From Luzula sylvatica (Eukaryota > Streptophyta > Magnoliopsida > Poales > Juncaceae), in the NCBI GenBank assembly GCA_946800325.1, contig OX326960.1, forward strand, positions 20,478,393-20,542,392: 64,000 nucleotides of DNA, written 5' to 3'. Both the position numbers and the translations under genes were made by a program. Under the pieces are notes generated by a model. That model saw nothing but the letters and a program-made list of their open reading frames with translations. It did not search any database and was not told where the DNA came from. Below, piece by piece: positions 37,910 to 52,000 of this stretch (the stretch's first letter is position 1; the number at the start of each line of letters is the position of its first letter).

Positions 37910-40900
37910 TCGTATCTTTTAGTACATAACTTTTCACCAAATTTCACAAACACTAAGAAAGTTTGTTTTTCGATTCAAAACAAGATTTTTTAACGCTTTG
38001 AGGAGTTCAAATAACATGTTTTCAGATCATTTGTATCGTATCTTTTAGTACATAACTTTTCACCAAATTTCACAAACACTAAGAAAGTTTGTTTTTCGAT
38101 TCAAAACAAGATTTTAACGCTTTGAGGAGTTCAAATAACGTGTTTCTAGATCATTTGTATCGTACCTTTTAGTACATAACTTTTCACCAAATTTCACAAA
38201 CACTAAGAAAGTTTGTTTTTCGATTCAAAACAAGATTTTAACGCTTTGAGGAGTTCAAATAACATTGTTTTAGATCATTTGTATCAGATCTTTTATTACA
38301 TAACTTTTCACCAAATTTCACAAACACTAAGAAAGTTTGTTTTTCGATTCAAAACTAGATTTTAACGCTTTGAGGAGTTCAAATAACATGTTTTCAGATC
38401 ATTTGTATCGTATCTTTTAGTACATAACTTTTCACCCAATTTCACAAACACTAAGAAAGTTTGTTTTTCGATTCAAAACAAGATTTTAATGCTTTGAGGA
38501 GTTCAAATAACATGTTTTCAGATCATTTGTATCGTATCTTTTAGTACATAACTTTTCACCAAATTTCACAAACACCAAAAAAGTTTGTTTTTCGATTCAA
38601 AACAAGATTTTAACGCTTTGAGGAGTTCAAATAACGTGTTTCTAGATCATTTGTATCGTATCTTTTACTACATAACTTTTCAACAAATTTCACAAACACT
38701 AAGAAAGTTTGTTTTTCGATTCAAAACAAGATTTTAACGCTTTGAGGAGTTCAAATAACATGTTTCTAGATCATTTGTATCGTATCTTTTACTACATGAC
38801 TTTTCACCAAATTTCACAAACACTAAGCAAGTTTGTTTTTCGATTCAAAACAAGATTTTAACGCTTTGAGGAGTTCAAATAACGTGTTTCTAGATCATTT
38901 GTATCGTATCTTTTACTACATAACTTTTCACCAAATTTCACAAGCACTAAGAAAGTTTGTTTTTCGATTCAAAACAAACTTTCAACGCTTTGAGGAGTTC
39001 AAATGACGTGTTTTTAGATCATTTGTATCGTATCTTTTACTACATAAGTTTTCACCAAATTTCACAAACACTAAGAAAGTTTGTTTTTCGATTCAAAACA
39101 AGATTTTAACGCTTTGAGGAGTTCAAATAACATGTTTTTAGATCATTTGTATCAGATCTTTTAGTACATAACTTTTCACCAAATTTCACAAATACTAAGA
39201 AAGTTTGTTTTTCGATTCAAAACTAGATTTTAACGCTTTGAGGAGTTCAAATAACTTGTTTTTAGATTATTTGTATCGTATCTTTTAGTACATAACTTTT
39301 CACCAAATTTCACAAACACTAAGAAAATTTGTTTTTCGATTCAAAACTAGATTTTAATGCTTTGAGGAGTTCAAATAACATGTTTTCAGATCATTTGTAT
39401 CGTATCTTTTAGTACATAACTTTTTACCAAATTTCACAAACACTAAGAAAGTTTGTTTTTCGATTCAAAACAAGATTTTAACGCTTTGAGGAGTTCAAAT
39501 AACGTGTTTCTAGATCATTTGTATCGTACCTTTTAGTACATAACTTTTCACCAAATTTCACAAACACTAAGAAAGTTTGTTTTTCGATTCAAAACAAGAT
39601 TTTAACGCTTTGAGGAGTTCAAATAACTTGTTTTTTGATCATTTGTATCAGATATTTTAGTACATAACTTTTCACCAAATTTCACAAATACTAAGAAAGT
39701 TTGTTTTTCGATTCAAAACTAGATTTTAACGCTTTGAGGAGTTCAAATAACTTGTTTTTAGATCATTTGTATCGTATCTTTTAGTACATAACTTTTCACC
39801 AAATTTCACAAACACTAAGAAAGTTTGTTTTTCGATTCAAAACAAGATTTTTTAACGCTTTGAGGAGTTCAAATAACATGTTTTCAGATCATTTGTATCG
39901 TATCTTTTAGTACATAACTTTTCACCAAATTTCACAAACACTAAGAAAGTTTGTTTCTCGACTCAAAACAAACTTTCAACGCTTTGAGGAGTTCAAATGA
40001 CTTGTTTTTAGATCATTTGTATCGTATCTTTTACTACATAAGTTTTCACCAAATTTCACAAACACTAAGAAAGTTTGATTTTCGATTTCAAAACCACATT
40101 TTAACGCTTTGAGGAGTTCAAATAACGTGTTTTTCGATCATTTGTATCGTATCTTTTAGTACATAACTCTTCACCCAATTTCACAAATACTAGGAAAGTT
40201 TGTTTTTCGATTCAAAACGAGATTTTAACGCTTTGAGGAGTACAAATAACATGTTTTTAGATCATTTGTATCGTATCTTTTAGTACATAACTTTTCACCA
40301 AATTTCACAAACACCAAGAAAGTTTGTTTTTCGATTCAAAACAAGATTTTAACGCTTTGGGGAGTTCAAATAACGTGTTTCTAGATCATTTGTATCGTAT
40401 CTTTTAGTACATAACTTTTCACCAAATTTCACAAACACTAAGAAAGTTTGTTTTTCGATTCAAAACAAGATTTTAACGCTTTGAGGAGTTCAAATAACGT
40501 GTTTCTAGATCATTTGTATCGTACCTTTTAGTACATAACTTTTCACCAAATTTCACAAACACTAAGAAAGTTTGTTTTTCGATTCAAAACAAGATTTTAA
40601 CGCTTTGAGGAGTTCAAATAACTTGTTTTTTGATCATTTGTATCAGATATTTTAGTACATAACTTTTCACCAAATTTCACAAATACTAAGAAAGTTTGTT
40701 TTTCGATTCAAAACTAGATTTTAACGCTTTGAGGAGTTCAAATAACTTGTTTTTAGATCATTTGTATCGTATCTTTTAGTACATAACTTTTCACCAAATT
40801 TCACAAACACTAAGAAAGTTTGTTTTTCGATTCAAAACAAAATTTTTTAACGCTTTGAGGAGTTCAAATAACATGTTTTCAGATCATTTGTATCGTATCT

Positions 40901-43127
40901 TTTAGTACATAACTTTTCACCAAATTTCACAAACACTAAGAAAGTTTGTTTCTCGACTCAAAACAAACTTTCAACGCTTTGAGGAGTTCAAATGACTTGT
41001 TTTTAGATCATTTGTATCGTATCTTTTACTACATAAGTTTTCACCAAATTTCACAAACACTAAGAAAGTTTGTTTTTCGATTTCAAAACCACATTTTAAC
41101 GCTTTGAGGAGTTCAAATAACGTGTTTTTCGATCATTTGTATCGTACCTTTTAGTACATAACTCTTCACCCAATTTCACAAATACTAGGAAAGTTTGTTT
41201 TTCGATTCAAAACGAGATTTTAACGCTTTGAGGAGTACAAATAACATGTTTTTAGATCATTTGTATCGTATCTTTTAGTACATAACTTTTCACCAAATTT
41301 CACAAACACCAAGAAAGTTTGTTTTTCGATTCAAAACAAGATTTTAACGCTTTGGGGAGTTCAAATAACGTGTTTCTAGATCATTTGTATCGTTTCTTTT
41401 AGTACATAACTTTTCACCAAATTTCACAAACACTAAGAAAGTTTGTTTTTCGATTCAAAACAAGATTTTAACGCTTTGAGGAGTTCAAATAACGTGTTTC
41501 TAGATCATTTGTATCGTACCTTTTAGTACATAACTTTTCACCAAATTTCACAAACACTAAGAAAGTTTGTTTTTCGATTCAAAACAAGATTTTAACGCTT
41601 TAAGGAGTTCAAATAACATGTTTTTAGATCATTTGTATCAGATCTTTTAGTACATAACTTTTCACCAAATTTCACAAATACTAAGAAAGTTTGTTTTTCG
41701 ATTCAAAACTAGATTTTAACGCTTTGAGGAATTCAAATAACTTGTTTTTAGATCATTTGTATCGTATCTTTTAGTACATAACTTTTCACCCAATTTCACA
41801 AACACTAAGAAAGTTTGTTTTTCGATTCAAAACAAGATTTTAATGCTTTGAGGAGTTCAAATAACATGTTTTCAGATCATTTGTATCGTATCTTTTAGTA
41901 CATAACTTTTCACCAAATTTCACAAACACTAAGAAAGTTTGTTTTTCGATTCAAAACAAGATTTTAACGCTTTGAGGAGTTCAAATAACGTGTTTCTAGA
42001 TCATTTGTATCGTACCTTTTAGTACATAACTTTTCACCAAATTTCACAAACACTAAGAAAGTTTGTTTTTCGATTCAAAACAAGATTTTAACGCTTTGAG
42101 GAGTTCAAATAACTTGTTTTTTGATCATTTGTATCAGATATTTTAGTACATAACTTTTCACCAAATTTCACAAATACTAAGAAAGTTTGTTTTTCGATTC
42201 AAAACTAGATTTTAACGCTTTGAGGAGTTCAAATAACTTGTTTTTAGATCATTTGTATCGTATCTTTTAGTACATAACTTTTCACCAAATTTCACAAACA
42301 CTAAGAAAGTTTGTTTTTCGATTCAAAACAAGATTTTTTAACGCTTTGAGGAGTTCAAATAACATGTTTTCAGATCATTTGTATCGTATCTTTTAGTACA
42401 TAACTTTTCACCAAATTTCACAAACACTAAGAAAGTTTGTTTTTCGATTCAAAACAAGATTTTAACGCTTTGAGGAGTTCAAATAACATGTTTTTAGATC
42501 ATTTGTATCAGATATTTTAGTACATAACTTTTCACCAAATTTCACAAATACTAAGAAAGTTTGTTTTTCGATTCAAAACTAGATTTTAACGCTTTGAGGA
42601 GTTCAAATAACATGTTTTTAGATCATTTGTATCGTATCTTTTAGTACATAACTTTTCACCCAATTTCACAAACACTAAGAAAGTTTGTTTTTCGATTCAA
42701 AACATGATTTTAATGCTTTGAGGAGTTCAAATAACATGTTTTCAGATCATTTGTATCGTATCTTTTAGTACATAACTTTTCACCAAATTTCACAAACACC
42801 AAAAAAGTTTGTTTTTCGATTCAAAACAAGATTTTAACGCTTTGAGGAGTTCAAATAACGTGTTTCTAGATCATTTGTATCGTATCTTTTACTACATAAC
42901 TTTTCAACAAATTTCACAAACACTAAGAAAGTTTGTTTTTCGATTCAAAACAAGATTTTAATGCTTTGAGGAGTTCAAATAACATGTTTTTAGATCATTT
43001 GTATCAGATATTTTAGTACATAACTTTTCACCAAATTTCACAAATACTAAGAAAGTTTGTTTTTCGATTCAAAACTAGATTTTAACGCTTTGAGGAGTTC
43101 AAATAACTTGTTTTTAGATCATTTGTA
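37910..43127. repeat. 42-monomer higher-order repeat, copy 2 (5218 bp)
   Basis: Copy 2 is flanked by homologous units on both sides. Markers continue to copy 3 at 5218: ACATTGTTTTAG 38265 to 43483, AACTTTTTACC 39420 to 44638, GATTATTTG 39265 to 44483. Private substitutions include GTACC in a normally GTATC monomer at about 41143 and CGTTTCTTTT at about 41393. Confidence 0.88.
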
Positions 43128-45076
43128 TCGTATCTTTTAGTACATAACTTTTCACCAAATTTCACAAACACTAAGAAAGTTTGTTTTTCGATTCAAAACA
43201 AGATTTTTTAACGCTTTGAGGAGTTCAAATAACATGTTTTCAGATCATTTGTATCGTATCTTTTAGTACATAACTTTTCACCAAATTTCACAAACACTAA
43301 GAAAGTTTGTTTTTCGATTCAAAACAAGATTTTAACGCTTTGAGGAGTTCAAATAACGTGTTTCTAGATCATTTGTATCGTACCTTTTAGTACATAACTT
43401 TTCACCAAATTTCACAAACACTAAGAAAGTTTGTTTTTCGATTCAAAACAAGATTTTAACGCTTTGAGGAGTTCAAATAACATTGTTTTAGATCATTTGT
43501 ATCAGATCTTTTATTACATAACTTTTCACCAAATTTCACAAACACTAAGAAAGTTTGTTTTTCGATTCAAAACTAGATTTTAACGCTTTGAGGAGTTCAA
43601 ATAACATGTTTTCAGATCATTTGTATCGTATCTTTTAGTACATAACTTTTCACCCAATTTCACAAACACTAAGAAAGTTTGTTTTTCGATTCAAAACAAG
43701 ATTTTAATGCTTTGAGGAGTTCAAATAACATGTTTTCAGATCATTTGTATCGTATCTTTTAGTACATAACTTTTCACCAAATTTCACAAACACCAAAAAA
43801 GTTTGTTTTTCGATTCAAAACAAGATTTTAACGCTTTGAGGAGTTCAAATAACGTGTTTCTAGATCATTTGTATCGTATCTTTTACTACATAACTTTTCA
43901 ACAAATTTCACAAACACTAAGAAAGTTTGTTTTTCGATTCAAAACAAGATTTTAACGCTTTGAGGAGTTCAAATAACATGTTTCTAGATCATTTGTATCG
44001 TATCTTTTACTACATGACTTTTCACCAAATTTCACAAACACTAAGCAAGTTTGTTTTTCGATTCAAAACAAGATTTTAACGCTTTGAGGAGTTCAAATAA
44101 CGTGTTTCTAGATCATTTGTATCGTATCTTTTACTACATAACTTTTCACCAAATTTCACAAGCACTAAGAAAGTTTGTTTTTCGATTCAAAACAAACTTT
44201 CAACGCTTTGAGGAGTTCAAATGACGTGTTTTTAGATCATTTGTATCGTATCTTTTACTACATAAGTTTTCACCAAATTTCACAAACACTAAGAAAGTTT
44301 GTTTTTCGATTCAAAACAAGATTTTAACGCTTTGAGGAGTTCAAATAACATGTTTTTAGATCATTTGTATCAGATCTTTTAGTACATAACTTTTCACCAA
44401 ATTTCACAAATACTAAGAAAGTTTGTTTTTCGATTCAAAACTAGATTTTAACGCTTTGAGGAGTTCAAATAACTTGTTTTTAGATTATTTGTATCGTATC
44501 TTTTAGTACATAACTTTTCACCAAATTTCACAAACACTAAGAAAATTTGTTTTTCGATTCAAAACTAGATTTTAATGCTTTGAGGAGTTCAAATAACATG
44601 TTTTCAGATCATTTGTATCGTATCTTTTAGTACATAACTTTTTACCAAATTTCACAAACACTAAGAAAGTTTGTTTTTCGATTCAAAACAAGATTTTAAC
44701 GCTTTGAGGAGTTCAAATAACGTGTTTCTAGATCATTTGTATCGTACCTTTTAGTACATAACTTTTCACCAAATTTCACAAACACTAAGAAAGTTTGTTT
44801 TTCGATTCAAAACAAGATTTTAACGCTTTGAGGAGTTCAAATAACTTGTTTTTTGATCATTTGTATCAGATATTTTAGTACATAACTTTTCACCAAATTT
44901 CACAAATACTAAGAAAGTTTGTTTTTCGATTCAAAACTAGATTTTAACGCTTTGAGGAGTTCAAATAACTTGTTTTTAGATCATTTGTATCGTATCTTTT
45001 AGTACATAACTTTTCACCAAATTTCACAAACACTAAGAAAGTTTGTTTTTCGATTCAAAACAAGATTTTTTAACGC

Positions 45077-45112
45077 TTTGAGGAGTTCAAATAACGTGTT
45101 TCTAGATCATTT
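45077..45112. other. Deletion junction: five monomers (621 bp) lost
   Basis: Here a TT-insertion monomer (GATTTTTTAACG) is followed directly by ACGTGTTTCTAGATC with the GTACC tail. In the matching places of copies 1 and 2 (for example 39.88-40.50 kb) five monomers lie between, including the CTCGACTC, CGATTTC and GGGGAG variants. The join is in register, as expected for unequal exchange or slippage between homologous monomers. The exact breakpoint is hidden in identical sequence. Confidence 0.85.
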
Positions 45113-46197
45113 GTATCGTACCTTTTAGTACATAACTTTTCACCAAATTTCACAAACACTAAGAAAGTTTGTTTTTCGATTCAAAACAAGATTTTAACGC
45201 TTTGAGGAGTTCAAATAACTTGTTTTTTGATCATTTGTATCAGATATTTTAGTACATAACTTTTCACCAAATTTCACAAATACTAAGAAAGTTTGTTTTT
45301 CGATTCAAAACTAGATTTTAACGCTTTGAGGAGTTCAAATAACTTGTTTTTAGATCATTTGTATCGTATCTTTTAGTACATAACTTTTCACCAAATTTCA
45401 CAAACACTAAGAAAGTTTGTTTTTCGATTCAAAACAAAATTTTTTAACGCTTTGAGGAGTTCAAATAACATGTTTTCAGATCATTTGTATCGTATCTTTT
45501 AGTACATAACTTTTCACCAAATTTCACAAACACTAAGAAAGTTTGTTTCTCGACTCAAAACAAACTTTCAACGCTTTGAGGAGTTGAAATGACTTGTTTT
45601 TAGATCATTTGTATCGTATCTTTTACTACATAAGTTTTCACCAAATTTCACAAACACTAAGAAAGTTTGTTTTTCGATTTCAAAACCACATTTTAACGCT
45701 TTGAGGAGTTCAAATAACGTGTTTTTCGATCATTTGTATCGTATCTTTTAGTACATAACTCTTCACCCAATTTCACAAATACTAGGAAAGTTTGTTTTTC
45801 GATTCAAAACGAGATTTTAACGCTTTGAGGAGTACAAATAACATGTTTTTAGATCATTTGTATCGTATCTTTTAGTACATAACTTTTCACCAAATTTCAC
45901 AAACACCAAGAAAGTTTGTTTTTCGATTCAAAACAAGATTTTAACGCTTTGGGGAGTTCAAATAACGTGTTTCTAGATCATTTGTATCGTATCTTTTAGT
46001 ACATAACTTTTCACCAAATTTCACAAACACTAAGAAAGTTTGTTTTTCGATTCAAAACAAGATTTTAACGCTTTGAGGAGTTCAAATAACGTGTTTCTAG
46101 ATCATTTGTATCGTACCTTTTAGTACATAACTTTTCACCAAATTTCACAAACACTAAGAAAGTTTGTTTTTCGATTCAAAACAAGATTTTAACGCTT

Positions 46198-47564
46198 TAA
46201 GGAGTTCAAATAACATGTTTTTAGATCATTTGTATCAGATCTTTTAGTACATAACTTTTCACCAAATTTCACAAATACTAAGAAAGTTTGTTTTTCGATT
46301 CAAAACTAGATTTTAACGCTTTGAGGAATTCAAATAACTTGTTTTTAGATCATTTGTATCGTATCTTTTAGTACATAACTTTTCACCCAATTTCACAAAC
46401 ACTAAGAAAGTTTGTTTTTCGATTCAAAACAAGATTTTAATGCTTTGAGGAGTTCAAATAACATGTTTTCAGATCATTTGTATCGTATCTTTTAGTACAT
46501 AACTTTTCACCAAATTTCACAAACACTAAGAAAGTTTGTTTTTCGATTCAAAACAAGATTTTAACGCTTTGAGGAGTTCAAATAACGTGTTTCTAGATCA
46601 TTTGTATCGTACCTTTTAGTACATAACTTTTCACCAAATTTCACAAACACTAAGAAAGTTTGTTTTTCGATTCAAAACAAGATTTTAACGCTTTGAGGAG
46701 TTCAAATAACTTGTTTTTTGATCATTTGTATCAGATATTTTAGTACATAACTTTTCACCAAATTTCACAAATACTAAGAAAGTTTGTTTTTCGATTCAAA
46801 ACTAGATTTTAACGCTTTGAGGAGTTCAAATAACTTGTTTTTAGATCATTTGTATCGTATCTTTTAGTACATAACTTTTCACCAAATTTCACAAACACTA
46901 AGAAAGTTTGTTTTTCGATTCAAAACAAGATTTTTTAACGCTTTGAGGAGTTCAAATAACATGTTTTCAGATCATTTGTATCGTATCTTTTAGTACATAA
47001 CTTTTCACCAAATTTCACAAACACTAAGAAAGTTTGTTTTTCGATTCAAAACAAGATTTTAACGCTTTGAGGAGTTCAAATAACATGTTTTTAGATCATT
47101 TGTATCAGATATTTTAGTACATAACTTTTCACCAAATTTCACAAATACTAAGAAAGTTTGTTTTTCGATTCAAAACTAGATTTTAACGCTTTGAGGAGTT
47201 CAAATAACATGTTTTTAGATCATTTGTATCGTATCTTTTAGTACATAACTTTTCACCCAATTTCACAAACACTAAGAAAGTTTGTTTTTCGATTCAAAAC
47301 ATGATTTTAATGCTTTGAGGAGTTCAAATAACATGTTTTCAGATCATTTGTATCGTATCTTTTAGTACATAACTTTTCACCAAATTTCACAAACACTAAG
47401 AAAGTTTGTTTTTCGATTCAAAACAAGATTTTAACGCTTTGAGGAGTTCAAATAACGTGTTTCTAGATCATTTGTATCGTACCTTTTAGTACATAACTTT
47501 TCACCAAATTTCACAAACACTAAGAAAGTTTGTTTTTCGATTCAAAACAAGATTTTAACGCTTT
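46198..47564. repeat. 1366-bp (11-monomer) duplication inside copy 3
   Basis: CTTTAAGGAG followed by GAGGAATTC occurs twice, at 46198 and 47564, where copies 1 and 2 have it once. The far junction is at about 47.39 kb: a monomer after the ATGATTTTAATG variant carries CACTAAG, whereas all other contexts there carry CACCAAAAAAG. This marks the chimeric monomer. Confidence 0.85.
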
Positions 47565-49090
47565 AAGGAGTTCAAATAACATGTTTTTAGATCATTTGTA
47601 TCAGATCTTTTAGTACATAACTTTTCACCAAATTTCACAAATACTAAGAAAGTTTGTTTTTCGATTCAAAACTAGATTTTAACGCTTTGAGGAATTCAAA
47701 TAACTTGTTTTTAGATCATTTGTATCGTATCTTTTAGTACATAACTTTTCACCCAATTTCACAAACACTAAGAAAGTTTGTTTTTCGATTCAAAACAAGA
47801 TTTTAATGCTTTGAGGAGTTCAAATAACATGTTTTCAGATCATTTGTATCGTATCTTTTAGTACATAACTTTTCACCAAATTTCACAAACACTAAGAAAG
47901 TTTGTTTTTCGATTCAAAACAAGATTTTAACGCTTTGAGGAGTTCAAATAACGTGTTTCTAGATCATTTGTATCGTACCTTTTAGTACATAACTTTTCAC
48001 CAAATTTCACAAACACTAAGAAAGTTTGTTTTTCGATTCAAAACAAGATTTTAACGCTTTGAGGAGTTCAAATAACTTGTTTTTTGATCATTTGTATCAG
48101 ATATTTTAGTACATAACTTTTCACCAAATTTCACAAATACTAAGAAAGTTTGTTTTTCGATTCAAAACTAGATTTTAACGCTTTGAGGAGTTCAAATAAC
48201 TTGTTTTTAGATCATTTGTATCGTATCTTTTAGTACATAACTTTTCACCAAATTTCACAAACACTAAGAAAGTTTGTTTTTCGATTCAAAACAAGATTTT
48301 TTAACGCTTTGAGGAGTTCAAATAACATGTTTTCAGATCATTTGTATCGTATCTTTTAGTACATAACTTTTCACCAAATTTCACAAACACTAAGAAAGTT
48401 TGTTTTTCGATTCAAAACAAGATTTTAACGCTTTGAGGAGTTCAAATAACATGTTTTTAGATCATTTGTATCAGATATTTTAGTACATAACTTTTCACCA
48501 AATTTCACAAATACTAAGAAAGTTTGTTTTTCGATTCAAAACTAGATTTTAACGCTTTGAGGAGTTCAAATAACATGTTTTTAGATCATTTGTATCGTAT
48601 CTTTTAGTACATAACTTTTCACCCAATTTCACAAACACTAAGAAAGTTTGTTTTTCGATTCAAAACATGATTTTAATGCTTTGAGGAGTTCAAATAACAT
48701 GTTTTCAGATCATTTGTATCGTATCTTTTAGTACATAACTTTTCACCAAATTTCACAAACACCAAAAAAGTTTGTTTTTCGATTCAAAACAAGATTTTAA
48801 CGCTTTGAGGAGTTCAAATAACGTGTTTCTAGATCATTTGTATCGTATCTTTTACTACATAACTTTTCAACAAATTTCACAAACACTAAGAAAGTTTGTT
48901 TTTCGATTCAAAACAAGATTTTAATGCTTTGAGGAGTTCAAATAACATGTTTTTAGATCATTTGTATCAGATATTTTAGTACATAACTTTTCACCAAATT
49001 TCACAAATACTAAGAAAGTTTGTTTTTCGATTCAAAACTAGATTTTAACGCTTTGAGGAGTTCAAATAACTTGTTTTTAGATCATTTGTA

Positions 49091-52000
49091 TCGTATCTTT
49101 TAGTACATAACTTTTCACCAAATTTCACAAACACTAAGAAAGTTTGTTTTTCGATTCAAAACAAGATTTTTTAACGCTTTGAGGAGTTCAAATAACATGT
49201 TTTCAGATCATTTGTATCGTATCTTTTAGTACATAACTTTTCACCAAATTTCACAAACACTAAGAAAGTTTGTTTTTCGATTCAAAACAAGATTTTAACG
49301 CTTTGAGGAGTTCAAATAACGTGTTTCTAGATCATTTGTATCGTACCTTTTAGTACATAACTTTTCACCAAATTTCACAAACACTAAGAAAGTTTGTTTT
49401 TCGATTCAAAACAAGATTTTAACGCTTTGAGGAGTTCAAATAACATTGTTTTAGATCATTTGTATCAGATCTTTTATTACATAACTTTTCACCAAATTTC
49501 ACAAACACTAAGAAAGTTTGTTTTTCGATTCAAAACTAGATTTTAACGCTTTGAGGAGTTCAAATAACATGTTTTCAGATCATTTGTATCGTATCTTTTA
49601 GTACATAACTTTTCACCCAATTTCACAAACACTAAGAAAGTTTGTTTTTCGATTCAAAACAAGATTTTAATGCTTTGAGGAGTTCAAATAACATGTTTTC
49701 AGATCATTTGTATCGTATCTTTTAGTACATAACTTTTCACCAAATTTCACAAACACCAAAAAAGTTTGTTTTTCGATTCAAAACAAGATTTTAACGCTTT
49801 GAGGAGTTCAAATAACGTGTTTCTAGATCATTTGTATCGTATCTTTTACTACATAACTTTTCAACAAATTTCACAAACACTAAGAAAGTTTGTTTTTCGA
49901 TTCAAAACAAGATTTTAACGCTTTGAGGAGTTCAAATAACATGTTTCTAGATCATTTGTATCGTATCTTTTACTACATGACTTTTCACCAAATTTCACAA
50001 ACACTAAGCAAGTTTGTTTTTCGATTCAAAACAAGATTTTAACGCTTTGAGGAGTTCAAATAACGTGTTTCTAGATCATTTGTATCGTATCTTTTACTAC
50101 ATAACTTTTCACCAAATTTCACAAGCACTAAGAAAGTTTGTTTTTCGATTCAAAACAAACTTTCAACGCTTTGAGGAGTTCAAATGACGTGTTTTTAGAT
50201 CATTTGTATCGTATCTTTTACTACATAAGTTTTCACCAAATTTCACAAACACTAAGAAAGTTTGTTTTTCGATTCAAAACAAGATTTTAACGCTTTGAGG
50301 AGTTCAAATAACATGTTTTTAGATCATTTGTATCAGATCTTTTAGTACATAACTTTTCACCAAATTTCACAAATACTAAGAAAGTTTGTTTTTCGATTCA
50401 AAACTAGATTTTAACGCTTTGAGGAGTTCAAATAACTTGTTTTTAGATTATTTGTATCGTATCTTTTAGTACATAACTTTTCACCAAATTTCACAAACAC
50501 TAAGAAAATTTGTTTTTCGATTCAAAACTAGATTTTAATGCTTTGAGGAGTTCAAATAACATGTTTTCAGATCATTTGTATCGTATCTTTTAGTACATAA
50601 CTTTTTACCAAATTTCACAAACACTAAGAAAGTTTGTTTTTCGATTCAAAACAAGATTTTAACGCTTTGAGGAGTTCAAATAACGTGTTTCTAGATCATT
50701 TGTATCGTACCTTTTAGTACATAACTTTTCACCAAATTTCACAAACACTAAGAAAGTTTGTTTTTCGATTCAAAACAAGATTTTAACGCTTTGAGGAGTT
50801 CAAATAACTTGTTTTTTGATCATTTGTATCAGATATTTTAGTACATAACTTTTCACCAAATTTCACAAATACTAAGAAAGTTTGTTTTTCGATTCAAAAC
50901 TAGATTTTAACGCTTTGAGGAGTTCAAATAACTTGTTTTTAGATCATTTGTATCGTATCTTTTAGTACATAACTTTTCACCAAATTTCACAAACACTAAG
51001 AAAGTTTGTTTTTCGATTCAAAACAAGATTTTTTAACGCTTTGAGGAGTTCAAATAACATGTTTTCAGATCATTTGTATCGTATCTTTTAGTACATAACT
51101 TTTCACCAAATTTCACAAACACTAAGAAAGTTTGTTTCTCGACTCAAAACAAACTTTCAACGCTTTGAGGAGTTCAAATGACTTGTTTTTAGATCATTTG
51201 TATCGTATCTTTTACTACATAAGTTTTCACCAAATTTCACAAACACTAAGAAAGTTTGTTTTTCGATTTCAAAACCACATTTTAACGCTTTGAGGAGTTC
51301 AAATAACGTGTTTTTCGATCATTTGTATCGTATCTTTTAGTACATAACTCTTCACCCAATTTCACAAATACTAGGAAAGTTTGTTTTTCGATTCAAAACG
51401 AGATTTTAACGCTTTGAGGAGTACAAATAACATGTTTTTAGATCATTTGTATCGTATCTTTTAGTACATAACTTTTCACCAAATTTCACAAACACCAAGA
51501 AAGTTTGTTTTTCGATTCAAAACAAGATTTTAACGCTTTGGGGAGTTCAAATAACGTGTTTCTAGATCATTTGTATCGTATCTTTTAGTACATAACTTTT
51601 CACCAAATTTCACAAACACTAAGAAAGTTTGTTTTTCGATTCAAAACAAGATTTTAACGCTTTGAGGAGTTCAAATAACGTGTTTCTAGATCATTTGTAT
51701 CGTACCTTTTAGTACATAACTTTTCACCAAATTTCACAAACACTAAGAAAGTTTGTTTTTCGATTCAAAACAAGATTTTAACGCTTTGAGGAGTTCAAAT
51801 AACATGTTTTTAGATCATTTGTATCAGATCTTTTAGTACATAACTTTTCACCAAATTTCACAAATACTAAGAAAGTTTGTTTTTCGATTCAAAACTAGAT
51901 TTTAACGCTTTGAGGAGTTCAAATAACTTGTTTTTAGATCATTTGTATCGTATCTTTTAGTACATAACTTTTCACCCAATTTCACAAACACTAAGAAAGT

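Larger units (their letters stand above)
43128..49090. repeat. 42-monomer higher-order repeat, copy 3, rearranged (5963 bp, 48 monomers)
   Basis: This copy has the same monomer order as copy 2 with two changes. Five monomers (621 bp) are missing at about 45.08 kb. Eleven monomers (1366 bp) are duplicated between the CTTTAAGGAG markers at 46198 and 47564. The arithmetic closes: 5218 - 621 + 1366 = 5963, which is the measured spacing from the markers 43483, 44638 and 41601 to 49446, 50601 and 47564. Confidence 0.88.

Noticed and set aside
45077..47564. Rearrangements near 45-47.5 kb as assembly errors
   Set aside because: Not excluded, but the lengths fit whole monomers and the changed copy length is carried consistently by independent markers, so a real rearrangement is the simpler reading until long reads are inspected.
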